From Stappia indica (GTDB lineage Bacteria > Pseudomonadota > Alphaproteobacteria > Rhizobiales > Stappiaceae): 64,000 nt of DNA. A program made the position numbers and the translations under genes. The notes beneath the pieces are model-generated. The model did no database searches. It had not been told where the DNA came from and saw only the letters and a list, made by a program, of their open reading frames with translations. Every line of letters starts with the position of its first letter. Position 1 is the stretch's first letter. Below are positions 42,605 through 51,179 of the stretch, piece by piece. The stretch lies in the NCBI RefSeq assembly GCF_009789575.1, contig NZ_CP046908.1, positions 4,493,001 to 4,557,000 on the forward strand. Reading direction: 5' to 3'.

Positions 42605-43689
42605 TTCTTGCCGACCAGAAGGGACTCGAGGCTATTCCTCTGTTGCGGATCGATTTCCCGGTCGAGCCCGAAGCGAATGAACACCGCCAGGTCTTCGTGA
42701 ACCGTGATCTCGGGTGCGCTCTTGTCGGCTTCCGCGGCACGCAGCAGCGCGTTGATGAGGAAGATTTTCGAGAACCGCACGAGGCGCCGGTTGGAAACCA
42801 GAGAGAAGTGCTCCCGCCGCGCCTGGGCTGCGATATCGGCCAGGCGCGCCATCATCAGGTTGACCGCGTCGTCCTGAAGGTCGAAGGCCAGGCGTCCATC
42901 GGCACTCATCGCGCGCACGTCCCTTTGGAAGGCTTCCGCACGGTTGAGCAGCTGCGGTCTGGTGACCTCTGCCTCGGCCGCGTTGGTCTCCTTCCAGCCG
43001 GCCTGCAACAACTCGCCGAACTCGGTTGTCCGGGCGCGGGCATTGTCGACCCAGCTGCGCAGCAGGAAGCGGTCGTAGATGGCCATCAGTTCCGGTTTGC
43101 GAGGCGGGTAGTTGGTGGCGCCGAACAGGCACGACAGCTTCACCGCGTAGGAATCGCCGCGGTCGTGGAACTTGCGTTCATTGACGAATGTCAGCAGCGA
43201 ATTGAGGATTGCGCTCGAGGCGTTGAAGACTTCGTCGAGGAACACCACCTCAGCGTGCTGCATCATTCCCTGGTGCAGGCGCTCCAGTTTGCCGCCCGCC
43301 TTTTGTTCCGACATCAGCTTGCCGATGTCGAAATAGCCGAACAGTTCGTTCGGTTCGGTGAAAGGGGTCAGAAGGTATTCGAAATACCGGTCTTCCCGTT
43401 TCAGTTTCGTGAGCCCCTGGGACTTTTCGGCCTTCCCGGGAGAGACGATGTCGTCTTTTCCGATCAGGCCCGCGAAATGGGTGAAGGCGCGGATCAGACG
43501 CGATTTCGCGGTGCCGGGCGGGCCGATCAGCAGCATGGATTCACCGGATGCCACTGCAAGCACGAGGCAGTGGATCTCTTCCGAGAGCCCGAAAAACCGC
43601 CCGTTCAGGTGGGTCTTCGCCGCGACCAGGTCCTTGAAGAATTCGCTGTGCTTATCAAGGAGTTCTGCCAATGCCTTCTTGGAAAACAT
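42601..43689 (-). CDS. MoxR AAA+ ATPase, RavA-like
   Basis: 362-aa AAA+ ATPase. Walker A GPPGTAKS at 56-63, Walker B VVFLDEVFNA at 148-157 with the following SSAILNSLLTFVNERKF, sensor 1 LFGATNYPP, and the YDRFLLRSWVDN box typical of the RavA group of MoxR ATPases. The insert FEYLLTPFTEPNELFGYFDI before Walker B is the MoxR helix-2 insert. MoxR ATPases remodel or load metal into partner proteins, typically with VWA proteins. A 36-bp gap to the upstream gene is the longest within the operon, so an internal ribosome entry or minor promoter is possible. Confidence 0.92.
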   Translation of the reverse strand: MFSKKALAELLDKHSEFFKDLVAAKTHLNGRFFGLSEEIHCLVLAVASGESMLLIGPPGTAKSRLIRAFTHFAGLIGKDDIVSPGKAEKSQGLTKLKREDRYFEYLLTPFTEPNELFGYFDIGKLMSEQKAGGKLERLHQGMMQHAEVVFLDEVFNASSAILNSLLTFVNERKFHDRGDSYAVKLSCLFGATNYPPRKPELMAIYDRFLLRSWVDNARARTTEFGELLQAGWKETNAAEAEVTRPQLLNRAEAFQRDVRAMSADGRLAFDLQDDAVNLMMARLADIAAQARREHFSLVSNRRLVRFSKIFLINALLRAAEADKSAPEITVHEDLAVFIRFGLDREIDPQQRNSLESLLVGKK

Positions 43690-43725
43690 AGAATGGGTAT
43701 CCTCGAAAATCGCGCCTGGAGCGCC

Positions 43726-44688
43726 CTATAATTGCTGTCTCTTGAGCCGCTGGATAAAGGATGCAGGGTTTGTATTCCGCACCTCGGTCTGCGCGGCGGC
43801 CTCATGATCTGCTTCGCCCGCTGGCGCTTGTGTGTCCTGCCCTGCGTCTTCCGACCCTGTGACTTCAGGTAAGGTGTATGGGCTGTGTTTGGCAGCGGGA
43901 AGTTGTTCTGCCAGCTTTTGCGCATTTGATTTGCTGTTGCCGGCAACGCGATGTGCCGCGTCGAGTACGATGAGCTGTTCGGTTTCCGACCGTTCCGCCA
44001 GGCGGCCGGCCGCCGCAGGGAGGCCTTTGTCCAGCACCTCCGCGAAACGGCGTTGAGCGCGCTCCAGGGGAAAGGCAAGGAGCGAGGGGGCGGGCCGGCG
44101 GACGGCGATCGCCACGAGAAAATGAAAGGTTGCCGGCGACAGCGAGGCCGGCCAGTCGGGCTCGTCGGGATGGAACAGCGTGGCGGCACGCCAGCGGATC
44201 CTGACCTGCTTCATCAGTTCGTAGCTGAGCGCAGGATCCGACCAGGCCGCTTCCAGGAAAACCGGCAAGAACTGATCGCCGTGCAGCAGCGCTGCGCGGG
44301 AGGCCCGCAGTCTGGCAAGCCTGCGCGAGAGCCAGCTCCGGGGGCGTGTGGAGGCGATCGTGAGAACCGTGACCTCGCTGGTCCCGAGGTCGTCCGGCGG
44401 ATCGGACAGCTGGATCGGCTCGCGGATCGCCGACGCCGCGTATCTACGGTCCTTCTGTGTCCATGCGGTGCGACCTGTCAGGGGGCGCAGCAGGTGTGTC
44501 TGTTTCTTGTCCAGGGCCGGCTGCTCTGCGCCGTCGTAGAGATAGCGTATCGATCTTTCTGCAAGGCCGCGCAGCAGGGCGAGTGCGTCCTGTTCCTGCA
44601 GACGCTGGCGGTCGACCTGCGGGGCCCATTCGCTCTCTCGCAGCGGCGGCACGGATGAGGGCTGCCGGGTCGTCGGGAGAAGCCTCAC
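43726..44688 (-). CDS. Hypothetical cytosolic protein of the MoxR-VWA operon
   Basis: 320 aa with a GTG start overlapping the large VWA gene by 4 bp. The sequence is helical and Arg/Leu/Ala-rich (LSRRLARLRASRAALLHGDQ; WRAATLFHPDEPDWPASLSP), followed by a Gln/Glu/Ala-rich, probably disordered tail (~260-305) and a short terminal helix (PASFIQRLKRQQL). There is no membrane segment or known motif. It lies between the VWA block and the second ATPase block and might link the two modules. Confidence 0.72.
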   Translation of the reverse strand: MRLLPTTRQPSSVPPLRESEWAPQVDRQRLQEQDALALLRGLAERSIRYLYDGAEQPALDKKQTHLLRPLTGRTAWTQKDRRYAASAIREPIQLSDPPDDLGTSEVTVLTIASTRPRSWLSRRLARLRASRAALLHGDQFLPVFLEAAWSDPALSYELMKQVRIRWRAATLFHPDEPDWPASLSPATFHFLVAIAVRRPAPSLLAFPLERAQRRFAEVLDKGLPAAAGRLAERSETEQLIVLDAAHRVAGNSKSNAQKLAEQLPAAKHSPYTLPEVTGSEDAGQDTQAPAGEADHEAAAQTEVRNTNPASFIQRLKRQQL

Positions 44689-47339
44689 AGCTTGAGCTCC
44701 TTGCCCAGCATCGCGACGGCGAAAAAGACACCGGCAAGGGCCAGCAGGGGCAGATGCAGCGGTCTTGGCGGAACTTCCGCAGCAAGACGTCGCGCCTCGG
44801 TGTCGGGCAATGCGTCATAGGCGCCGCCGGAATTGGCGGCGAGCGCCATCAGGCCCGCGGTGTTGATGCCGCTCGAGGCGGCCTCATGCAGGCCGGTGGC
44901 GGAGCGGGAGGCCCCAGGCAGCAGCACCGGGATCATCTGCTTGTCCGGCAAGGCGCCGCTGCCGCCCTCCTGCAGGGTCAGGAGACCCGGATGGGGGGCA
45001 GGCCCCTCGCTTGAGGGAAGGTCGATGCGCCCCCGGAAGACGCCCGTCCGGCCGGGCGCACGCGTGAGGGCGAGGTTCTGTACAGCATTGTGGACGCTCA
45101 CTGTTCCGCTCAGCGTTTCAGGCAGCGAGGCGCCGTTGTCGCCGTCGAGAATCGTGATCGAGACGGCGAGCGATGTGCCCAGGTCTTCGAGGCGAATGTC
45201 GTAGCGATCCCGCTTCGACCAGCGCGCAAGATGGGCGACCGTCGCCTCCAGGGCCGAGCGGCCCGCCTCGGTTCCCGTCCAGGCTGGGCCGAACCGCGAC
45301 AGGAAGGCTCCCGTGCGTCCGCCACCGGTCGAGCCTGCGTCGCGGAAGGCCAGCACGGGTTCGCCGGCCCCCTTGTTGCGGATGAGAACGCGGTCCGCGT
45401 CGATGCGGGCGTAGCTGAGCGCGACACCCGGCGTCTCGATACCTTCGGCGATGCCGTCCAGTGGTTTCACCAGCAGGGGCTGTATCGGATCGGGCAGAAA
45501 ATACTCGGTTCGCTCCTCGGGCTCGAAAAACTCCAGCTTGTACTGAATGCCGCGATGGGGGTTCAGCATTTCCGACTGCAAGGCTGCGCTTGCGATCTGC
45601 GCGTTGGCGGGGGAGGAGGCCGAGCCGTATTCGAGATAAATGAAAGACATGCCATCCTTGGCATAGTCGTAGTCGACGATATCTCCGTCGGTGATGAGGA
45701 ACACTGCCGTGTAGTTGCGCGCCTGGCGTGCGGCCTGCTCGAAGGCGGATGATGCGTCCGAACGCCCGCCGACGCCCAAGCTGCCGAGGAATTGGGAGAC
45801 GCGCGCCTTGCCGGTGGCATCCGTGTGTATCCAGCCGGGGGAATTCAGGTCGAAGGTGATGACCTGAATCCTGTCGACCGGCCGCATGTAGCCTATGATG
45901 TTGGTGATCGCCTGCCGGGCGGCTTCGACACCTGAGCTGCCCATGGAGCCGGACGTGTCGACCATCACGATCACGTCGCGCGGCGGGGGCTCGTCGATCA
46001 GGAAGCGCGGGTCTGCCGAAACCGGCAACAGATCGTCGAGGGATGTGTCCTTGTAGCTCTGCACGACGGTGGGCTCTTCTGCGCTGCCGCGCATCGGCCC
46101 GTTCACCAGCAGCAGACCGAGCCCGCTTGAGCCAATGCCGCTCGCCATGCGTTCCAGCGTGGTCGCGGGCAGTTGTTTCGCGTCGATTTCGCCGAGGACG
46201 ACGACATCGAAGTCATGGAAATCGACTTCTGCGCCCGGGGAGCTTCGGGTCACGTCGAAGCGGTCCTTCGGCAGGACGTCGAGGAAGCCGGCCTCGCCAT
46301 AGGCAAGGATCCGGAGCGGAGACTTCACCAGGGTGAGAAGGCGCTGCCGGTAGACCTGGCTTTGGGACGTGTAGCCGACTTCGGCGTATTGCACGCCGCG
46401 GCCGTCGAAGCGCACCGGCAGGCGCATCTGGTGTAGGGCACTGTCCAGGGTGACCTGAGGCCGGTCGGTTTCGATTGCTTGTCCGTTGCGCGACAGGGTG
46501 AGGCCCCACTGCCGCGCCGTGTCTTCGTTGCCTTCGCCCGGGTCGAACACCACGCGCATGCGCGGTTGTGCTCCGGCCTGGATTTCGGCCGGCAGATAGG
46601 CGGAGACGATGCCCTCCGCCGGCATTCCCGCATTGATCGCGATCGGAAAGATCGCGGTCGTGGCCGCGCCCGGCGTTGCGGCCAGGGTCGCCAGATCCGT
46701 GGCGGTGTCGTTGCCGTCGCTCAGAAGGACGATGATATCGCTGTCGGGGCTTTGCGCGGCAACGCCCGCGGCCTCGCGCAGGGCATCGCCTATCGTGCTT
46801 GCGCCGGCGGGCAGCGACGCCTGTGCGATGGCGCTCCCCAGAGGGCCGAGCGCCTCGCCGGGGGGGATGCGGTTGGCGATCGTCCGTGCGCCGTCGGCGA
46901 AGGCGATCAGCGAGACGGCAACCTCCCGCTCGGTGTCCCTGGACAGGCGCTCGAGATAGGCCTCCACCCGCGCCAGGGCGCTTTGGCGGGCCTCGGTCCG
47001 GCGAAGCGTGCTCTCGGAGATGTCGATCACGACGATGACGTGGCTGCCGGGCGGACTGTCGTTGCGCACCAGCACAGGCGCGCCCGCCGCCATCGACACG
47101 ATCAGCCCGGCGGCCGGCAGGCTCAGGGCGGTCGCGATCCAGGCCCCGGCCTGCAGGCGGCCCTTGGTACGAATGTCGAGGACCAGCTTGCGAAGGACCC
47201 AGAATGCGAAGGTGGCAAACAGCCCGATGGCGGCAAGCGTGGCCAGCACCGACGGGAGCCAATCCGCACGGCATTCCACCTGCCATCCGTTTCCCGGATT
47301 CCAGAGTGAAAGAAGATCGCAGGCTTCCGGCGAAATCAA
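44685..47339 (-). CDS. Membrane protein with two VWA domains and a GATase-like segment
   Basis: 884 aa. Two N-terminal helices (~29-50 and ~67-90) precede a first VWA domain with a partly altered metal site (DISES, 106-110). A beta-rich segment follows (~255-340), then a GATase1/BatA-like region (LRILAYGEAGFLDVLPKDRF... VVVLGEIDAKQL, ~341-420). A second VWA has an intact MIDAS (DTSGSMG, 461-467), then a beta-sandwich part and a C-terminal helix (~865-880). The mid-protein arrangement recalls large Bat-like VWA membrane proteins. The domains between the N- and C-terminal helices probably face the periplasm. The start is TTG in a TTGA overlap. It is a likely client or partner of the MoxR ATPases. 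Confidence 0.88.
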   Translation of the reverse strand: MISPEACDLLSLWNPGNGWQVECRADWLPSVLATLAAIGLFATFAFWVLRKLVLDIRTKGRLQAGAWIATALSLPAAGLIVSMAAGAPVLVRNDSPPGSHVIVVIDISESTLRRTEARQSALARVEAYLERLSRDTEREVAVSLIAFADGARTIANRIPPGEALGPLGSAIAQASLPAGASTIGDALREAAGVAAQSPDSDIIVLLSDGNDTATDLATLAATPGAATTAIFPIAINAGMPAEGIVSAYLPAEIQAGAQPRMRVVFDPGEGNEDTARQWGLTLSRNGQAIETDRPQVTLDSALHQMRLPVRFDGRGVQYAEVGYTSQSQVYRQRLLTLVKSPLRILAYGEAGFLDVLPKDRFDVTRSSPGAEVDFHDFDVVVLGEIDAKQLPATTLERMASGIGSSGLGLLLVNGPMRGSAEEPTVVQSYKDTSLDDLLPVSADPRFLIDEPPPRDVIVMVDTSGSMGSSGVEAARQAITNIIGYMRPVDRIQVITFDLNSPGWIHTDATGKARVSQFLGSLGVGGRSDASSAFEQAARQARNYTAVFLITDGDIVDYDYAKDGMSFIYLEYGSASSPANAQIASAALQSEMLNPHRGIQYKLEFFEPEERTEYFLPDPIQPLLVKPLDGIAEGIETPGVALSYARIDADRVLIRNKGAGEPVLAFRDAGSTGGGRTGAFLSRFGPAWTGTEAGRSALEATVAHLARWSKRDRYDIRLEDLGTSLAVSITILDGDNGASLPETLSGTVSVHNAVQNLALTRAPGRTGVFRGRIDLPSSEGPAPHPGLLTLQEGGSGALPDKQMIPVLLPGASRSATGLHEAASSGINTAGLMALAANSGGAYDALPDTEARRLAAEVPPRPLHLPLLALAGVFFAVAMLGKELKL

Positions 47340-48994
47340 TTTCTTCTAAGCCCCACAATACGTTCGAACAAAAAAAGCAGCGTCGCGACGCAGGCAAGCC
47401 ATGGCCACCACAACCAGTTTCGGGGCGCGGCCCGGGTTGTGGGTTGAATACTGTCGATCGTATCATCCACACCGCGCAATTGCGATGTGTTGCTTTCGGA
47501 TGCGACATTCGCGAGCGGCGTGTCGTCCGGGCCGACGAAAGCCTCGGTCACATCGCCCAGCCGGCTTTCCGTGACATATCGATAGGCATTCAGGAACAGC
47601 ACCCACCAGGCCTTGGCGAGTTGCTCGTCGCGGTCGCGGTTGCCCGTCGCCGCGGGGCGGGCGGGAAGCAGGACGGCCGGGGCAGTGCCGCCCCGCACGG
47701 CGATCCAGGCCGCGGCCTGACCGCTGCCGGCGGCCGCCGCGATCCGGCGGAAGTCCTGCGGGAGCTCGACCGCCCCGCCCGGCCGCATCTCTTCCAGCAG
47801 GTCGAGGTCGACAAGCTCGAGCAATGGGCTGTTGCGGTCGAAATAGCCCAGAACCTGTGGCTCGGCTGCCTGGGCGGCGAGATAGATGCCGCTGGTTGCC
47901 ATGTCATCTGCCTGCCGGGAATAGGGCGCGATGGCGATGTCGGGCTTTTCTTCCGGCGCCGCGGGCGCGCCGAGACGCGGCAGCACGGCGCGCAATTGCG
48001 GGTCGTTCAGGGCGTTCGCGTAGCCGATCTTGAGCGATGCCAGCGTCTTGAGATCGATGCGCAGCCGGTTGTCGAGCGACAGTCCGCCGGCTTCGCGCAG
48101 CTCGGCCAGGTAGGTGCCTGCCTTGCTGGCGGGGAAGTCGACGCGCTTCGTCCCGCGCAGAGACAGATCGACCGGCTCCAGCGGCGAAAGCGAGCGTCCG
48201 TCCGGCCCCGTGACCTCGAGCTCCGGCACAGTTGCGGGCGAGCCGTATTGATCGATCGTGATCGTCAGGACGCCGTATCCCTCGCGTGCCGCCAGCATGG
48301 AGAATTCGGCCGTGCGCAGCGCCGTGTTCGCTTCCGGCCCGCCCACCTGGCGCCACAGGTATTGCGGCGCGTTTTCCTCGTCAGATGTCAGGAGCTGGGG
48401 GTCGGGTCGCGGCAGATCGCTGATCATGACGGCATGGGAGAAGGCGCAGGATGCGCGGCCCTGAAGGGCCTGACGGTCCGGCTGCCGGAAAGCCGCGATC
48501 ATCTGCGCCAGCGGAATGCCGTCCTCGTAAAGTCGCAGCCCGGCATCGCCAGCATCGCCGGCATTTGCGGAGATAGGCGGAACCCAGGCGACCTCCGCGC
48601 AGCCGCCTTTGGCTAGGGCATCCTGCTGCAGCTGCTGCGCAAGCACGAGGGCGAGCTGGAGCCGGCTGGGTTCGCCCAATGCCATGCTCGGGCTGCGGTC
48701 TATGGCGATGCGCAGGCCCAGATGGGCGTCTTGGCCTGTGCGGACCAGGTGCCAGTCGGCGAAGACGATGGCCAGCAGCAGGCCGAGACAGGCGAGACGC
48801 AGCCAGAACAGCCAACTCGCAAGCGGGGCGGAGATCCGCCATTGCACCCGGTCGCGTTGTGCCGGCGACAGAGGCGGCAAGAACCGCAAGGCTGAAATCT
48901 CGAGGTCCTGCACCCTCGGTTTGCGCATGTAGCGTATGACCAGGACCGCCATGGCCCCTGCCAGCGCTGCACCCGCCAGGGACGTCCACAGCAT
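47336..48994 (-). CDS. BatA-like N-terminal membrane protein with VWA fold
   Basis: 552 aa. Two N-terminal helices (~5-22 and ~57-80) and the basic segment between them match the aerotolerance regulator N-terminal (BatA) domain found next to DUF58 and MoxR genes. A VWA-like domain follows with IDRSPSM at 98-104, a variant MIDAS; then a long region with beta-sandwich and GATase-like character; and a C-terminal helix (~527-548). The ATG overlaps the DUF58 stop. It is probably anchored at both ends with a periplasmic middle. Together with the 884-aa protein it forms a VWA pair. Confidence 0.85.
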   Translation of the reverse strand: MLWTSLAGAALAGAMAVLVIRYMRKPRVQDLEISALRFLPPLSPAQRDRVQWRISAPLASWLFWLRLACLGLLLAIVFADWHLVRTGQDAHLGLRIAIDRSPSMALGEPSRLQLALVLAQQLQQDALAKGGCAEVAWVPPISANAGDAGDAGLRLYEDGIPLAQMIAAFRQPDRQALQGRASCAFSHAVMISDLPRPDPQLLTSDEENAPQYLWRQVGGPEANTALRTAEFSMLAAREGYGVLTITIDQYGSPATVPELEVTGPDGRSLSPLEPVDLSLRGTKRVDFPASKAGTYLAELREAGGLSLDNRLRIDLKTLASLKIGYANALNDPQLRAVLPRLGAPAAPEEKPDIAIAPYSRQADDMATSGIYLAAQAAEPQVLGYFDRNSPLLELVDLDLLEEMRPGGAVELPQDFRRIAAAAGSGQAAAWIAVRGGTAPAVLLPARPAATGNRDRDEQLAKAWWVLFLNAYRYVTESRLGDVTEAFVGPDDTPLANVASESNTSQLRGVDDTIDSIQPTTRAAPRNWLWWPWLACVATLLFLFERIVGLRRN

Positions 48995-49962
48995 CAGCCG
49001 CGCCTCCCGAACAGTTCGCAGGCCTCGGCGAAATCCGCAAACCACTGCCGGAAAGCGTCGGCGAGCGCCTCGGTCGACCGGGTTTGCGCCGGGGCGCGCC
49101 AGCCGGTGTGAATGACGCCGCCGAGCCTGGTTGCGGCGCGAAGCCGTTCCATCTGCTCTTCTATCGCTCTTGCGGCCTTGTCGAGGTCTGACTCGGAGGG
49201 TTCGAAGTCGCCGTCGCGGGCCGGCTCGCCGCCGACAGCCCTCAGGCGCACCATCTGGCCGTCGAGCAGGGCGCGCTCGGCCGGCCAGGTGTCGAGCTCG
49301 CACAGCACCACCTGGCGGAAACCCCGTCGCGCCTCCTGCACGAGCGTGATGAGAGGACCAAGCTCCGCCATGTAGAAATCGGATATCAGGATCGTTGCCG
49401 AGGATTGAGGCAGGCTACGCACCATCGCCGAGGCGTTGAGAGCCTCCGGCTGCGGAGCCGGGGACGCGGCCACCTGGTCCAGTCGCGCGGCAAACCGATT
49501 GGCCGCAGCCACGATTGCGGTGCCGGCCGCAAACTCCACCCGCGTTTCCGGCGGGCCGTAGAGAGGCACGAAGGCGGCCTTGATGTCTTCGCGTGCGGCA
49601 ATATGGGCGAGGCAGAGCAGGGTCCATCTGGCAAAGAGCAGCTTCGGGGCATCGCGCGGCAAAAGCATGGTCGGCCTGACATCGACCCCGACCAGCAGGC
49701 AGAATTGCTCCTCCGCCTCGTAGGCGCGAACGAGGTAGTCCGTCGACAATCCGTAGCGGGCCGAAGCGCGCCAGTCGACATTGCGGATATCGTCTCCCGG
49801 CTGGTAGGCGCGATGTTCCCGGAACTCCAGCGAATGGCCCAGCCGGCGACGGACCAGCGATCCCGTGCCGGATGTCGGAAGGCGCTTGCGCGCTTTCAGG
49901 CGGATCCGTTCCAGTTCGGACAGGGACAGGGGGATGTTCGCGCTCACCGGCCAGTGCCTCAC
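48994..49962 (-). CDS. DUF58 domain-containing protein
   Basis: 322-aa cytosolic protein. The DUF58 signature is clear: LGHSLEFREHRAYQPGDDIR followed by NVDWRASARYG, then a VWA-like strand LLVGVDVRPTMLL with an altered metal site. DUF58 proteins are found almost always next to MoxR ATPases and BatA/BatB-like VWA proteins and are thought to bridge them. The GTG start overlaps the MoxR stop (GTGA), so the stoichiometry may be coupled. Confidence 0.92.
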   Translation of the reverse strand: MRHWPVSANIPLSLSELERIRLKARKRLPTSGTGSLVRRRLGHSLEFREHRAYQPGDDIRNVDWRASARYGLSTDYLVRAYEAEEQFCLLVGVDVRPTMLLPRDAPKLLFARWTLLCLAHIAAREDIKAAFVPLYGPPETRVEFAAGTAIVAAANRFAARLDQVAASPAPQPEALNASAMVRSLPQSSATILISDFYMAELGPLITLVQEARRGFRQVVLCELDTWPAERALLDGQMVRLRAVGGEPARDGDFEPSESDLDKAARAIEEQMERLRAATRLGGVIHTGWRAPAQTRSTEALADAFRQWFADFAEACELFGRRG

Positions 49963-51179
49963 AGGTCGTCGAAGAAGCGGCCGTAGTGGCCGATCCGCGG
50001 GGCGGTCAGCTTCACGAGGCGATCAATCACACGGTCGCGCAGATCTTCTGTGGTCAAGGGTCCGGCGGAGCCGAAGTCGGCTTGGGCATGGCCGTGCCAT
50101 TCTGGCTTGAGCTTGAGGCGATGGCGCAGAACGCCGCGCGCCATCTGGCGGATCGATTTCGGCAGATGTCCGTGCCACTGGTCGGCCTGCACCGGGTCGG
50201 TGCTCAGGAACGCATGTGCCTTGGCGACCATGACCAGTGCGATTGCCGCACGCGGGCCCAGCGGGATGTCGATGTAGCGCTCGCTGAAGGTCTGCAGGTC
50301 TCGCCGGTTGCCTTCGCCGAGATCGATGGTGTCGGCAATGTATCGCGGCCCATTGGTCGCTTGAACGATATTGGTCGCGTGGCCGACAATATGGTCTTCG
50401 ACCGGCGCGCCGATGATCAGCCGGCGGACCTTGTCTATCTTGTAGAGGCTCTCCTCGCGAGAACCGGTCACCGGGCCTCCCGGCTGTCGCCTGTCGTCCG
50501 GAGTGGCGGTCTCCGGGCGTTTCCTTCCTCCCATCGCGACTTTGCGGACGATATGCGCCAGGTTCTCGGTGTCCGGCGGCTGCATCAGCAGCTTCAGCTG
50601 GAACCGGTCGGCCTGGGCTTCGGGCAACTCATAGGTGCCTTCCTGGTCGATGGGATTCTGTGTAGCCACCACCATGAAGGGGTTTCGCACGCTGACGGTC
50701 ACGCCGCGGAGATCGATCTTGTGGTCGTCGATGATCGGCCACCGCTTTCCGAGCACCGTTACCTGGCCTTCCGCCATTGCCTCCAGCATCGCTGCCTGGG
50801 TTTTCGGCGTCGCACGGTTGATCTCGTCGGCAAGCAGGATGTCGCAGAAGATCGGGCCTTGCACGAATTCGAGCCTGAAGCCGCCGCTGTCATTGGGCTT
50901 GGGGATCTCGGTTCCGGTGATGTCGGAGGGCAATAGGTCCGGCGTGAACTGGATGCGCTTGTGCTGGTCGCCCAGGTTGAGGGCCTCGGCGAAGGCACGC
51001 GCAAGCGAGGTCTTGCCGAGACCCGGATTGCTTTCCAGAAGGACGTGTCCATTGGTGACCAGTGCAACAATCAGCCCGTCGATGACATCGTCCTGGCCGA
51101 TGATCTTGCCGACTTCTTTCACGTTCTGCCCGATGGCGGTCATGAATCGGATCGCGTCCGCGGCATCTTGTTGATTCAT
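49959..51179 (-). CDS. MoxR AAA+ ATPase, MRP-type
   Basis: 406-aa AAA+ ATPase of the classical MoxR proper group. Walker A NPGLGKT at 51-57, the DLLPSDITGTEI helix-2 insert, Walker B ILLADEINRATPKTQAAMLE from ~114, sensor 1 VVATQNPIDQEGTYELPEAQ and the DRF arginine finger. The ATG at 51179 forms an ATGA overlap with the upstream stop, which decides it over the earlier ATG at 51224. A ~20-residue insert (PETATPDDRRQPGGPVTGSR) interrupts the lid region. It is the first ATPase of the operon and is paired with DUF58 and VWA proteins. Confidence 0.94.
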   Translation of the reverse strand: MNQQDAADAIRFMTAIGQNVKEVGKIIGQDDVIDGLIVALVTNGHVLLESNPGLGKTSLARAFAEALNLGDQHKRIQFTPDLLPSDITGTEIPKPNDSGGFRLEFVQGPIFCDILLADEINRATPKTQAAMLEAMAEGQVTVLGKRWPIIDDHKIDLRGVTVSVRNPFMVVATQNPIDQEGTYELPEAQADRFQLKLLMQPPDTENLAHIVRKVAMGGRKRPETATPDDRRQPGGPVTGSREESLYKIDKVRRLIIGAPVEDHIVGHATNIVQATNGPRYIADTIDLGEGNRRDLQTFSERYIDIPLGPRAAIALVMVAKAHAFLSTDPVQADQWHGHLPKSIRQMARGVLRHRLKLKPEWHGHAQADFGSAGPLTTEDLRDRVIDRLVKLTAPRIGHYGRFFDDL

